Assembly: GCF_964355755.1 (NCBI RefSeq)
Contig: NC_092672.1
Coordinates: forward strand, 10,660,501-10,724,500
Length of the DNA: 64,000 bases
From: Antedon mediterranea
Lineage: Eukaryota > Echinodermata > Crinoidea > Comatulida > Antedonidae
Direction: 5' to 3'
The notes beneath the pieces were generated by a model. The model searched no databases. It was given only the letters and a program-made list of their open reading frames with translations, and was not told where the DNA came from. Positions 35,186-50,100 of the stretch are shown piece after piece (positions within the stretch are counted from its first letter, which is position 1; each line of letters opens with the position of its first letter). The position numbers were made by a program, and so were the translations under genes.

Positions 35186-38100
35186 ATGTCTCGGCTTCAG
35201 TTTAACACCGGTTCTGTGAACTTTGACATGGACTATGATGATGAACCAACATTTCAATATGAGGCTGGTAGTGTCCAATCAGAGTCTACAACATCAATTG
35301 CCAGTTCTGAGACAACGTCTGAAGATGACATCCTTAACGAGGACATTTTACACAGCCTTCAAAACACACGCGGAAATCTGTGGGGAGGGTTTGATGTTAA
35401 GAGATTTTCCAATAGGTCCGATTTTGAATATAAAATTAAACTTGGCCGATTTTGGAAACTTTTAGGAAACTTATTTGTCCGTGTAAACGTTGGAGTTGTT
35501 GTGTTAATTGTCAGTTTTTGTTTACCAGTGACGTTAATGGGACTATCTATGTTTTATATTAAACCTGTTCCGCATTTTGACATTTCGCTCGATGCGTTTG
35601 AAATCCCTAATCATGTGACTTCAATTCGACAAGAATCGTTAAATTTAGCACGAAAAGAGATGATAGCCGGATTAACACTAGAGAGTAATAAAGCAAAAAG
35701 AAGCATAGGAGGAAGTGCAATAGATAGAATAGCAAATAGACGATTGCGGAGGAAAGTTGATGAGGCTACATTCCCACCACGAAATTCCATGTGGCGTATG
35801 GAAGTTGTGTTCGTCGCGCAAGGAGATAATAATTTAAACATTTTTACAGAAGAAAGACTTGAAACAATACATGAAATTGAAATGAAGATTATGAACCATA
35901 AAGATTTTAGTAGATTTTGCTCCAGATCAATGTCTTCTAGAAATGACCCTGCTCTAGCTAAGTACCACTACTGTTCACCTTTGAACTCTCTGATGACTTA
36001 TTTTTACCCCAGTAAAATTGGAAACAATGTAAGTTTACCATAATATTAATTGATGAGAAATTGTGGATAGGCCTTAATTTTCTAATACTCACACTAAATT
36101 ATAATGAATCGTCCCGGCCGACTGTGGTTAAAAGCCCTGATAATATGTTCCTGACTTCAAACAACCAAAAACAGATTTAACGTTTTGTGGTGTATGGATC
36201 AGTGATTCTAGGTATAATAAACATCATTTAGAAAATTTCAAGTAATTCCAAAAATTGAGATTGGTAAAAAAGCATGAGATTTTACAGTATGTGTGTGGCA
36301 TGGGAGCTTGCGGTTAGGTCTCACGGCAGATGCGTGGGCCTCCGGCTTGACGTGTATGGCGATGTGTGATGCTTGATCGCTGTCATAATGAAAATCACTT
36401 ACTACTACTGTATACTAATCATTTGCTATTTGATGTATCAACACTTCACTTTTAATGCTATCATGAAATTGAAATCTTCTTTACTGTCAATTTTATCTGG
36501 AAACTATACCCATATAAAGTCATCAATAAACAAAAAATTATATGGTTAATTAAAGACCTGTCGTTGAGTAACTTTCTTGGCCCTATGTTGTTGATTGTCT
36601 TTTCGTTTCATAGTACAACTCTATTTTAAATTTAATTATTTGAAATACAATAAAATACTAATTATTGTGTTGTTGATTCATGATTTTCATTGCAGATCAG
36701 GTATGATGGTATGGGAAATGAACTTGCCAACATAGATGGAGCGCTTGAAATGGCGATGTCGAGCGAGAACGTGTACTATTATGTTGATCAAAATATGAAT
36801 AGTACAAACAAACAAAGCTCACTTTTACGGACTGAGGTAAGCAAACAAACTGTAAACTTTATCACGGTGTTTTTTAAAATGTCGTCATTATTTACAACTG
36901 TTGTATGTAAAATCTAGAAGCTGACAGACAATTTTACCCTTTACCTGCTATTAAAAACCGTTTATACTATAATATCTCATTTTTCTTCTTTTGATCAACA
37001 AATTGCCCAATGTTATTGTTATTTTGTGTGTCAACATGTTAGGTCAACCGTTACTAATCCATCCATGACGTAAACCATAAAATTAGCAACAGTTTTTTGT
37101 TCACAATTTCCTTATTTAATCTACAAATTTCCAAATATATATATTGAATACAATTGAAATTGCAGTCCCCCAGTTGCCAACAATTTTTGGACCAGCTCAT
37201 GGGTGTCCAGTATTTTGAGAGTTTGCTTTCTGTGTAGGCTACTGAAAGTAGGACTTTTCTACTCGTACAGTACAGTAGCGAAGCTGTAGCTTTGTAGTTA
37301 ACATTCAGTTCATTTCATTATTTCTTTGGTCTATCTAAGTATATACATAACAAAAAGAAACTGAAATTGGGGAGACCAGGGTCAACCTAAGTGAACTTAA
37401 TCACTGTAGCTGAGCCGGTTGACCCAACCCCAGTCAGTTTACACAGAAAGGACATAAAGACAAAATACAGTTATTCTTGCCTTCCAATCCCAAGGTCCAA
37501 AGTTCAAGCCTGGCCTAGTACCACAACTCTATAAACTTCACTCCCTAAACCATATTTGAAACTTTATTAGCATAATCATAGAGATAGGCATAATAAATTA
37601 CAAAATAGTTTATTCACCCTGTAATTGGCAAGTTACTCATTATTGGATGAAAATAAAACCACAAAAAAAGAGTACTTCTATTCATGAAATGTGAAGGTTA
37701 CAGTGGCTGGAGCTCAATTTAGAACAAAAAAAACCAACAATTTGAATAAAAATATATTTAAACTCGGCAGAAGGAAATAAGAAGCATTGGAAAGTGCTAT
37801 TTGCTCGCTACTACTATGAAATGCCCGTAGTTACTATGGAAAATTGGACGACGTGTACAGAAATGGAAATAAATTTGGCCTACAGTAAATTTGTAGTAAA
37901 CCCTGGTAAAACGTGATTATTATAATAAAATCAACAACAAACAAAATGTGCTCATAGCCAATAAGGATGGAGCTTTGATGAGCCATTAGTATTACGAAAA
38001 GTGAAGACTACAGTGAAAAGCTAAGAACTCTGCGTTTGACAGTATCCAAATAACGAATGACATAATTCATGATAGGTGTGTTATTATACAGATATTGCCT

Positions 38101-41100
38101 GTTTAGAGGTGATTTCACATTCCAGAGGGACTGATATTTTGCTCGAGGAAATATATTTCCCAAAGCATATATAGTCATGTGATGCAGTTTCAACCAATTA
38201 CGTTCACGTATTAACATAGGCTATGTATAAAACAAAAATGTGAAAATATAACAAAATTATCATCTTTCACCAAATGATTCCACATCTTGTATAGATCCCA
38301 TGAATTAATCAAAATCATAAAAACTATTAACTACTGTATTTAAGTGTTTTTTTTCTTAATTAGTACATTGCTCTCCAAAAATGTTAGTTTTGATCAACTA
38401 CCATTTTGAATATTATTTATTATACGCCAAGCAAAAAAATATTTTTTTGTCCACAGCGAAATTTTATATAACATCAAGCTACTATTGTGCAGTTATTTTA
38501 ATATGACTAACAACCATCCAATCAAATGACCAGTATCTAGATTGTGTGTTGATAGATAATACCTTGGAGGTGTAATGCAATGAATACATCAAAGGAGGCA
38601 AGCTAGTTGAATCTCCTTCTTTTTTATACCTCCATGATAATACATACTTAGAGGAAACAGTTTTACATTAAATATTTAATTTTCAAGGAACAATAGCTTA
38701 AATTTTGTGGCTTAAGTTGGATTACCCAATTTTATTGAATTGGTGAAGGAACAAAGTCGAGTAAATTATTATCACATTCAGGATTTTAGGATTGTCTACT
38801 ATTTCCATCAGCACTAATAGTCATTACAAGGAAATTCTTTTTTTACACATAGCCTGCAGGTGATATTTAGAGTGACACTATTAATCAATGTGTATACCTG
38901 TTATTGTATTCAATACAAAAACTACACAGTTTAAAGTATACCATTATCAGTGTTCTCCCCAGGATTCATATCAAGCGTCACGCTTCGGGGGGGGGGGGGG
39001 GGGGGGTCATTCCGACACTAAGTACTTGAGTCATAACGGCGTTATGCTCTGTCTATCTAACAATATCAAACGAGATTGACAAAAAAGTGTGATGTGCCCA
39101 AATATAGTAGTGATATGACATTAAACACATGTCTATTATATGGGCACATCACATTGTTTTGTCACTTAAAGTTTGATAGTGTAGACAGAGCTTTGTTATA
39201 TCAAATTATAGACATTTCTACACTAGAACTAGTTTGACAAAAAATTATGATGTGCCGAAATATGGTAGTAAATTGCCCAAATATGGTAGTGATATGACAT
39301 CATCATGTCCATATATGGGCACATCACATTTTGTTGTCACATAACGTTTGATAGTGCAGACAGAGCTTAAGAAGCAAGGTGTGGCTGTAGTGGGTGTGGT
39401 CATGGGTGTGGTCGTTGGCTGCTATGTTACCACACTATAATAACTATGGTCCTGTTTTTGCTGCTGCGAAAAATAACCGGTTATTAACCGTGTGAATAAA
39501 TTAACCCCAATTTCTTAGCAGTAGAAACAGGACAAATTTTCAGTAACCAGTTAAATTGTGTTAGAAAACCATTTAACCAGTTATTACTGTGCAAATTATA
39601 TTTGATTGACAGTCGCTGGACTTGACTCAGCTACACTGTAGTAACGTTTGAATTGGCTGCCAGTGCCCATTGCATTTTAGGTATTAATAACGATATTCAT
39701 CAACGAACACCCACTGATTTAAACGGTTATTTTATGACCACAAATTTAGCAGAGATGCAGTTGATATAAAATAATTGTTAAAGCAATTTTGAAATTATTC
39801 TATGCAGCAGAAACACTACCCTATTTGTTTGTGGAGTGTGATATATTTATAAGGAAATAGTTAAAAAGTAACTATTGATGATCTAGAGACTGTATATAGC
39901 CAGTAAACATATTCTTCACATAGACCAAAGCCACATCCTAAAATAATGTGTAAACAATTTTCACCCTTACTGTAATACACAATATAGAATAGACAATAAA
40001 TAACAAAATCGATTGTGTGGAGTAGTAATATTCATTTTAATTATTGATGTTATTTTCTGAACTACTGTGTGCTTGAAATATTTATTATCTTCATTATACT
40101 ATATTTATGAGCACGCAAACAAATACAGTGCTGTTAATAAAGTACTGTATGTAGTAAAGTCTGGTTATTGTATTGATTCTATCCAATGATGTTAACTGGT
40201 ATATCGCCTGTCATAAATAAAAGCAAACTTTACAGATTTTATATTGTAAAAAAATAGAATATTTTGCTAAAGTCTATGGATATATTGATTTCTCAGTAAA
40301 ATTTGAAAAAATAATTGTTCTCTAGTGGAGTTTTGAACCCATAAACGCCAGAGAATACCAAGTTTAGCTAGCTCAGCTAGGTTTAATGTTTTCATGCCTT
40401 ATTCCATGATGAAAAATCAGTATATAGTGTTTGAATCTCTTACTGTTGACAGAAACAATGTACGACACAGATTAACTTAATGTACAGTACATGCAAGACT
40501 CTGTAGGCTAGCCAATGTCCTTTGTTGTCCGTGTTAAACTTCCTTTCACAATGCTCAATAACATTACCGTATTTTAATAAGTAAACATGTCAGAGCTTCT
40601 ATTCAATAATGAATACAAATCATATTATTTATTTTCTGTTCTAACATGGACTTGTATTCAATTAATCTGCTGCTTTCATGTTTAATCAATGTTGAAAGCT
40701 AGATTGGAGGCAAGGCCAATAAAAATACATCGTTTTGATTTTCGCTGTCACCACGCACACTACAGGTTGAATTTTAAATCACCAGCCTTTAAATTAAATT
40801 AAAGGATATTATCCGATAATTAAAAGAAAATTTCTAAAAAAGCTACAGTGATAACAGAACAATAGAAATTTTACTAAACAGAAATACTGAACAACACTAT
40901 GTATCAAATGGTACACATTAATCAATGGTTTTATAACATTTAGCTACTAAAGCAGCAAGCCCAGTGTGATATTGGCAACAAATTCCATCTTGGGAGACCT
41001 TTAAGATATTTTTATATATAAAATATAAGATTAACATTAATATCAAGGTATTATCAGCTTAAAAAAAACTAATAAATTCTCTATTACTATAACATTTACT

Positions 41101-44100
41101 TATTATTTTCCGAAAAGGTGTTATTTGGCAAGCCTATAGGTCAATCATGGGAGTCAAGCTTAAGCGGTGATGAGCAGAGCGCTGAATTTCACAAATTTGT
41201 TATCACCTATATTGATTTATTGGAGGAACAGTCAACAGAGTGAGTATATAAAGATTTTTGTAGAATTATTCATTTATACGCATCTTAGCATCCCCATGTG
41301 TCACATACTGAATTACTTGGAAAAATAAAAATGTACACACATTTTTCCTTAAATTGATAATTCAAAGTAACCTTCAAACAAAAAGAAAACTTCAACAGTG
41401 AACAAACGCAAAAAAATGTTATGTCACTGTGTTTACCAGCAAAAAAAAGTATCATCATTTTGCCGATTCCTGCACAATACATACATGTAGTGTCATTTCC
41501 GGGCCAACTAGACTAGTGGGAAGTGTCATTTTTCATGAATTTTATGTGCGAGAGTACCATTTCCAACTATCGGGCATCTAGGGGTTTCATTTACCTAAAT
41601 TTGCTTTGCCATAGGCCCCACCATGGGCAACCTATGGCTCAAATAATTAGCGACGTATCTCTCCCCCGCCCCCCCCCCCCCTTATTTCAAAAACCTGGAT
41701 CATCCCCTGCCCACTCACATTGAAAAGTATGTTTTTTTATTAAAAAAGAAATGCATTATTCGTCTATAGTTGACAATATCCTTTCTTTCTACATAAGAAG
41801 CATTAACATATTACAGGTAATACAAATGTAATATTCACAGTTTTAATTAATTCATGAGTACAAGAGTTTCTAATCCCCAACAACATGACATTTACCAGTA
41901 ATAACATAATGGTCATGGCCATTGTCTATAGTAATTATGCACACTAGTGTACATACTGTTATGGCTCTTTGCAATTAAAATAATTGATAAATCTACTTGG
42001 TTCCTACTGTAGCCAATGGCCAGTTGAGCTTTATTGTGGCCAAAATTTATTGTGAAAAACATTTATTTTGAAAAACATTCATTGTGAAAATATTCATTGT
42101 CAAAACATACATTGTGAAAACATTCATTGTGAAAATCTGATGGTATCCTGCTTTGAACTCAACCTGAAGAATTTCCCTAAAACTTTTTCATTTTTCTAAC
42201 AACTTCCTGTTTACTTCATTGTATATAAATGATTATTCTTGAACTTATTAAGGATGCAATTCAATAATCATAATATTAATTTAATTATAAAAAAATATTG
42301 TTTTGGGGCCAGAAAAATAAATTTTAAAAGATAATTAAGTCAAACATTTTTTTCGGGTTGTAATTGAATTACTGAACCTTTTGGGCAACTCTTCACTTGT
42401 TACTTCTTGGAGTCCAAATTGTTCAAACAATTTGCCAGCTCAAGATTAAAAAATGTCTTTGTTTTGACATCATCCTAAATCAAGTTTTTAAAGGGCAACA
42501 CCAGATTCAAATGTTTGTTTTGATATAAGAATTTTTTATAGCCATGTACATACAATTACACATGTGGATGATAAATGAATGAAAAGATTACTATCATCTC
42601 ATGGTATGCCTTCATATACCATCGGTTCGCATCTTCGCTTTCCGAGGATGATTATTATACTGTACATTAAAAAAAAATGTTACTTTTAAGTTTTACAATA
42701 CATAACAAAATTTTCCACAGCAAAGTAAAAGTCCTGTATGGAGGAACAGAAATATTTGACTATGAGGTGCAGTCATCGCTACATCATGATCTTCTCCTTA
42801 GCATCATTACACTAGTGCTCATCATTATTGTATTGCTCATCCTAACATCATTCTCTCTTTGGTTGACTGTATGGGGCATGCTGAGCGTACTCTTGAGCTT
42901 CTGTTGGGCTTTCTCAATTTATCGTATGGTCTTTCTGAAAACCGCCCTAGGAATGCTCAACGCTGTGTCGGTTTTTGTTGTCATTGGCATCGGTAAGTTT
43001 TATAAATACTGTACTTACAGTGCTACAACTTTTATTCATTCATACACATTTATTCAGTTATAACAATATTAACTGGGGCCCGCACTAGAAGCAAATTAGG
43101 CTTGTCTCATGAGGGCCCCGACATTACATGTATAATACATAAAAATATTATAAAACAGTAAACAATAAAATATATAGAGATATAATATTGGCTAAAAGGT
43201 AGCATTTTACAGATATGAAAGATATGAATAAAAAATTACCCTATTTTAAACATTTTTTTCATTTTCCAAATTCAAACCAGACAGACAGGACATTTAATAA
43301 TTTATTGTATTAGGAGAGTACTTTTACCCTTGAACTTGTACATAACACTCTACCTTGACTTAGTTATATTGTCCACTACTCTACTACCTTGGAATGTCCA
43401 TTATTGTCCAATTGAATTACAGTTCTTAGAAGGTTTATCATAAATGATCACACCGATTATATCCTATCTACTCTGAAAAGACAATTCAGATTAATTTGAA
43501 GTGACACTACAACTTTTAAATCAATGTTGACAACCCTATAATTTACCTTGTAATGATTCTTTATGTATGACCTCGTTATTATAAAGATTTGTGTTCTGGT
43601 GTGTAAACAACACTGTCAGAAATTCAACCTGGTTTCTTTTATAGAGTTAATAAAAGGAATTACAATGTACTGTTTATTGTACATTGTAATTCTCTTTATT
43701 TCACAATTGTTGGTATGATATCACTAGGCCTCCTAAATAGACACTTCTATACAAATGTTCTAAAAATAACTTTACTGTTGGCATGGAGTGTGCCTGTATT
43801 CTAAAATGATTCTTGTAAACAAATTGTAAGAATTCATTTCTATAAAATATTATTCTCACTATCATTCTTGAAATATTTAATCTAAAATATATAATATACA
43901 TTAAAACTAAATATTTGTCTTGTTTTTTTATATGTTTGTTCAAAAAATAATATTAATTATTATTATAAATCAGTTTAGAAATTGTTGATCAAGCCCTGTG
44001 GCCATCTTTTAGGGAACTTTTCCATAAGATCCACCTTCACTGCCATCTAGTACGCCCTCTAGCCTTCTACTGTAATCACCTCTCTGGTGTGATCACACCA

Positions 44101-47100
44101 TTTTAGGTCATTTTAAGCCATCTTATGGGTTTGTATAAAGGTTGATAACCATGTACATTTGACTTTACCGAAATGACAATTCAATGAAGCAGAAAGTAAA
44201 ATGTCGTCGTCCGCGTGGTAGTCTACAGTTCCTTGTTGCGTTGACTCGAAAGACATTAGCATTAAATTAAAGTTCCGTTCTGTAATTGTTAAATTGGAAT
44301 TGATAAAACGACATTTCCTATTGGCTCATCCTCTGTAATGCTTTTGAGATACAGATATGGATACTATAGTCTGTAGATTCAGCTAAAGGCCCATTTGCAC
44401 TGCATTAATGATTTTACTGTAGTTCGTTTTAAGGTCCATTTACACTCGGGCAACAACAATCGACGATAAGTATCCATTTTTCTTACATAAAACAAAAAAT
44501 ATTTGAACAATTTTCATCTATGCTACCTTTGATGAAAATAACATTTTTACACGTCCAATCAAATAACTTTGAGATGAATTAGTAAGAGCAATGATATGTG
44601 ATGATGCAATGATTTGATTGTTCTTATTAATCGTTATATCATTTGATTGGATTTAAAAAAATTTATTTTTATCAAAGTTTGCATAAATTGCTCTCCTATA
44701 ATTCTAGAATGAAAACATTTTCTAATTCACTTTGTTTAATGTAAGCACAATGTTTGTTTATCATTTATCATTCATCGTTATTGTCCTGGTGTGTCCCAGC
44801 TTTAAGCTCTATCTACATTAACAAACTTTAGTTTATGTGACACAAAAATGTGATGTGCTCATATATGGACATGATGAAGTACTATCAATGTTTGTTTTTG
44901 GAGCCTTAATTATTGTTTGAATACAATTGAAACACATTTACTTTTTTATTTGAGATTTAGACATTATTGAAATTACATTACATTATTAAATTTATGGACT
45001 GTTTAGTTGGAATACATCATGGAAAAAGAGATTGTTCCCTCATTGGCTTCTAAAATCATTGACATTTTAACTCACTGCCTTATATTATTATAATTTTGTA
45101 ATAATTAATTGTCTATGACAGAAACAGGATGTTCACTATGACGTTATATAACAAGAACCAAATCTACATTAAAATTATATGTATTCTAACTTAACTTGAA
45201 TAATTAATAGATAATCACAAAGCAACGTGATACACACAATTACTCTATGTATTAAAACAAAGAACAAATATTGGATTGCAATCTATGAAATTTCTGTAGA
45301 ATAATATTATGAGTTTGATTTTTTTAGTACACATTACATTTGACTCTCCTCCAAGACCAAACATTTTCAGAATACCAACATTTTATAAAAATAATTTGAG
45401 CTGTTTGGACCCTAACATAATTTCTGGCTTTTCCTAAATTTTTTTGAAGTGCTAAAAATATTTAACACTTCATTTTATACTGCATAGTAACTGTATTTTC
45501 TGTTTTTTCTTATGTGATTGACCATTTATGTTGATACTGAAATTCAAAACTAATAACCTTTAAAACTCCGGCATTTCTTTTAGTGTTAAAGGTTATAATA
45601 TTATAGACTTAAGGGCTAATGAAAACTTTTTTACAGATCACTGTTTTGTTTCTCATTTTAGGTGTGGACGATGTTTTTGTGTTCATGAACACATATCGAC
45701 AAGCCACACATTTGAAGGAGCCTGCCCTCAGGATGGGCTATACCATTAAGACGGCGGGTATTGCAACATTTTTCACTTCTGCCACAACTGCTGGAGCTTT
45801 TGCAGCCAATATGGCTTCACAGGTTTGCTAGTTTGTCTTTTGTTTCATTTTTTTACAATTTTACATTCAAAATTATGATTAAGTATTCAATTTAACTCCG
45901 AACAATCTTCCCAATTCTATGCAAGAGTTGCATTTAATCAGTTTTCAAAACCCTTTTGAAAATACACATTTTTTGTTCGTTTTAATTCAGTTCAATTCAT
46001 TATTTTATTTCATCACATGCTTTGGGACAATCTGCTGATTGTTAAAAGTGCTAGTTATTTTTCATAAAATCATATCAATATTAAATATGTAGATATATTT
46101 TGCTAATTATAATTATTTGAACAAATCTTTATACTGTACATTGATAACACCAGGTTTGAATTTGAAACCTGCACTAGAAATGGCTTCATAGAAGCTTCAT
46201 AAACTTACAATGGTATCTAGTAACTTTATATGAAAGATGATTATGCGATATTTACTTAGCAAGTGTACAACATACAGATCTATTGAAACGAAAGGAGAGA
46301 CCATGAAACACAAGTACAGAAATAGAATTGCATCCACAATTGACAATTGTTAATTCTGGCTTTGAAAACGGTCTTTACAAATATTTACGTATAGTCTTGA
46401 AACTTTTGTAAAATTTCCAAGATAAAGTTTCAAAGAATCATAATTCATATTCAAGCTTTTATAGTTGATATGACATCATCATGTCCATCCACCTTCCTAG
46501 TCAGTGATAATCATAGACACAATGGGATATCAAATTAATACAGGTATATATTTATCATAATATATGATATATACCTGTATTAATTTGTTTGTTACAGTTA
46601 TAGCTACAACTAAAGTTGTTCAATATGTTCAAACCTTTATGTCATAAAAGATAAGAGAAAATTAGTGGAGGCTAAAAGAGAATCATTTAACTGCAAAAAT
46701 GAAATCCTGAACTAAATAGAAGTCCACTCATAAATTGGATGCGATTCCCGTCATATTTATGACACTTTTGTACAGTATACTGAAACACAAAGTTTTTTCC
46801 AGACAACTGGGGAGAGTCATGCAGTAACACATAGCATCCACATTAGAAATATCTTCATTCATTTCATTGTTCATTTTATTTTCAGATTCCCGCCATCCAT
46901 GATTTTGGTCTTTTCATGAGCTTGCTGGTGTCTTTTTGCTGGTTCACAGTCGTCACTATCATGCCATCAGCAATGAACTTGTGGGGGCGATATTTTCTCT
47001 GCGAGTCTGCCCTGTTAGTATTTTTCTGAGATTTTTGTTTCTAAGATATTAATTTGTTTGATTGTCATTTTCACTCCATTTTTTTTTATTTGTTACAGTA

Positions 47101-50100
47101 TTTTAATACATAATTGTAACTCACCTTTTCTAGTATAGCAAATAAAGGGATACTGTGATACCAAATATAAAGACTAACTACATTTTGTATTCATAAATTA
47201 TACATTATGACTTGTTGATATAGCACAATGAAATAACTGTTTTACAGATAAATCACTTTTGCTTAAGTTGCTAAACACATCAACTCTGGACCTACTGTTC
47301 AAATATGGGTTATTAATCACTATTAGAGCAATTTTCCAGCTATATTAAATACAGTGTCCATGAGGTATCATATTAAAGCAATAATTTCTATTATAAGGTG
47401 CTATGTTGCAAAATGCCTTAAAGCAATTTTCCAGGCACATTAAACACAATGTTTATCTCAGTTTTCATGATATTAAGCATATTTTCCATTACAAGGTGTT
47501 ACTGTTGTGAAATGCCTATAATACAAAAATATTAAAGTAGTATCAGCTGAAGTTCAGGCCTACAGTGTCCTTACCACAGGTCCTATTCAATTGCTACAGT
47601 AATAAGTATGTGTGTATGATATTTAGATTGAAAAAGTGTAGTCGAGGTGATGGTTCATCGCATCTTCACCGTGTTCTTGCTAATCATGACCAAGAACAGA
47701 GAGTACCCTCTAACTCTACCACACAATTGGATGACAGCGACATTCAACTGCTTAATATTGAAGATGACTGTCTACACCAAGGTATATATTTTGTAGTAGT
47801 TTGAGTCGAAACACACCCTTTGATGTAGTGGATTTCTGTAATTGTCTGTAGCTGGGACATCATACCACTCGCATCTGAACAATAAGCGCTGTACATATTA
47901 TACCTCGTCGTTTTTTTGATCCGGCACGTGTGGTAACATACTTCCATAATGCAGCTAGAAATTAGCGCAAAGTTGTGTCTTGAGCTTACCAGGAGAGAGG
48001 CAAACATAAGTAAAATATCTTGTCTAAGGATTCAAGCAATGCGATGAGTGCTAAATTCGTCCTCACGATCAGTAGTCCAATAGACTGCGTCACACAAACT
48101 TACACACTATGTTGCACGCTTTTACAACACATTTTCTTGTTGTTATTATCGTCATTATATAGATTTTTTCGATTTCTTTTCCTGAATTTATATGGTTTTA
48201 CTCTTTATTGTATTGAAATGTTTTTTTGAATATAATTTATTATTATTTTTTATATATTGGTGTAGATTTATTAGATGATGATGATGTGGCCCTGATTGAT
48301 CTGTCACCATCGCCTGATCATTCCAACAGCAACCAGCAGGACTGGTCTGCTTCTAATCTTAGCAAGGGTTTGCAAGTTTTTATGGCACGCTTTGTAGCAG
48401 AGCCAGTAATCAAGTTTAGAGTGTGGTTTATAGGTAAGGTTTATTTATATTAATAGGAAAAGATGTTAAACTCTGAACAACGCCCATTTATACTAGGATG
48501 ATAATGACTACATAAAGCAAAAGATATTAGAAAAGGTTTAATTCTAGAACCATATAATAACAATTTATGCTGCCTATTCACACGTTGAATCAAATATGCC
48601 ATGATGCGTAACAGCAATAATATCTTGATGATACATCGATTTCATTGTTCTAATTGGTCATGGCGTCATTTGATTGACAGGTTTATTGATTTTCTCGACC
48701 ATAGTTCTAGTAGTGGAACAAGTCTTTTTGGAAAAGGACTTGAGGTCCAGTGTACACTTCTGACTTGTGTGCATTTTATTGAAGGTTTATTCATATATTG
48801 GAAAATCCACCTGGTCCTTTTCAGCCCGTTGTCAAGAGAAATGATGTGAGCTGTACAAAACAAAGAGGAAAAATGATTGTTTTCCATATTACAATAATTT
48901 TGTTTTTAAATTAATTTATTGGTTTTTTTTCCTAGTTGGTTTTGTGTTATTACTTGGTGGATCTATAGGCCTTGTCATGCAAATTCAGCCCGCTTCCCAA
49001 CCACCGACTTTCTACAGTGAAGAAAGTAACCTCCAACAGTTGATGGATCTTGCGTACAACCTAAGCAGCAGTAACATCCACTGCTCACAGTGTTCAGGTT
49101 TCTACCAGGCCGCTGTGGCTCAGGTAATCCCTGCAACTACGACGATGTATCACGGTAAGAAAGTGACAGCTGTTCCGCCATCTGCCAGAGTCACGCATGG
49201 TACTCACCGGAATGTGGTAACTAACCCAACTCACATAACCTTGACACCGACGGTGAAGGAAACTACTCCTGCCACCACCACTGCATGTAAGTCGGGCAGA
49301 TGTGTTAGGCAGGGGAGGGTTACATTGAAATCAACCCCTCCCTAAATAGCTTATGTGGGAGAGGGTGTGAATGTTTTGTTAAGAGAAGGCTGCAATGGCA
49401 AAATATCTGATGCAAGATTAGCACAGATAAAAGGTTTTACAGAATGCTGGCCTAATGGCTTAAATGATTGATAAGGAGAGGGTTGCACCTGGAAATATTA
49501 ACATAGGGCGAGTGTCGTATGAGGAGAGATTTGCACAGGGAGAAAGTTGTACAGAATATGGGTCTTATGGCTTTGTTGCATAACAAGGGTTGCACTGGGA
49601 GAATATTTAATGTAGGGTATAGGGGGAAAGTTTTACTCAACTAAATGTGACTGAGACTTAAGCTTTGGTGGGAATAATAATCAACTACATATTCACTACA
49701 TCTTTATTTACAAACGTAAATTGAAAAAAAAAAATTGGCTATTTTTCTTTCAACATTTGCTAAAACGTATTAAAATATTTATTTTAATCTTTTTAAGACT
49801 GTCATTCTGTGGTCAGTAATCTTTTAGAAATGTTTGGAATTTATAATAGACTGCAAAAATGTTAAACTGCCTGCCCTTTCTGTTTTCTGGGGTTTTGTGT
49901 TTGTTTGGTTTTGTGCTTTTCTTCATTTTGTTTGCTACTGTATGTGCATATTATGTTAATAATGATTGTTGTGAATGGACTTGTTTTGCATGGTTTTTTT
50001 ATGTTAAATGCTGTGTACAAGTGTTTATACAAGTGTGTATTAGAACATTTTGGCAGGCTTAATGCTCAAAGAAATTAATTTTATGTAAACCCTACACAGG

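Noticed and set aside
49124-49129. Alternative donor (CAG|GTAATC) that would shorten Dispatched exon 9
   Set aside because: It would give phase 0 while the next exon needs phase 1; the donor at 49287 (GTAAGT) fits.
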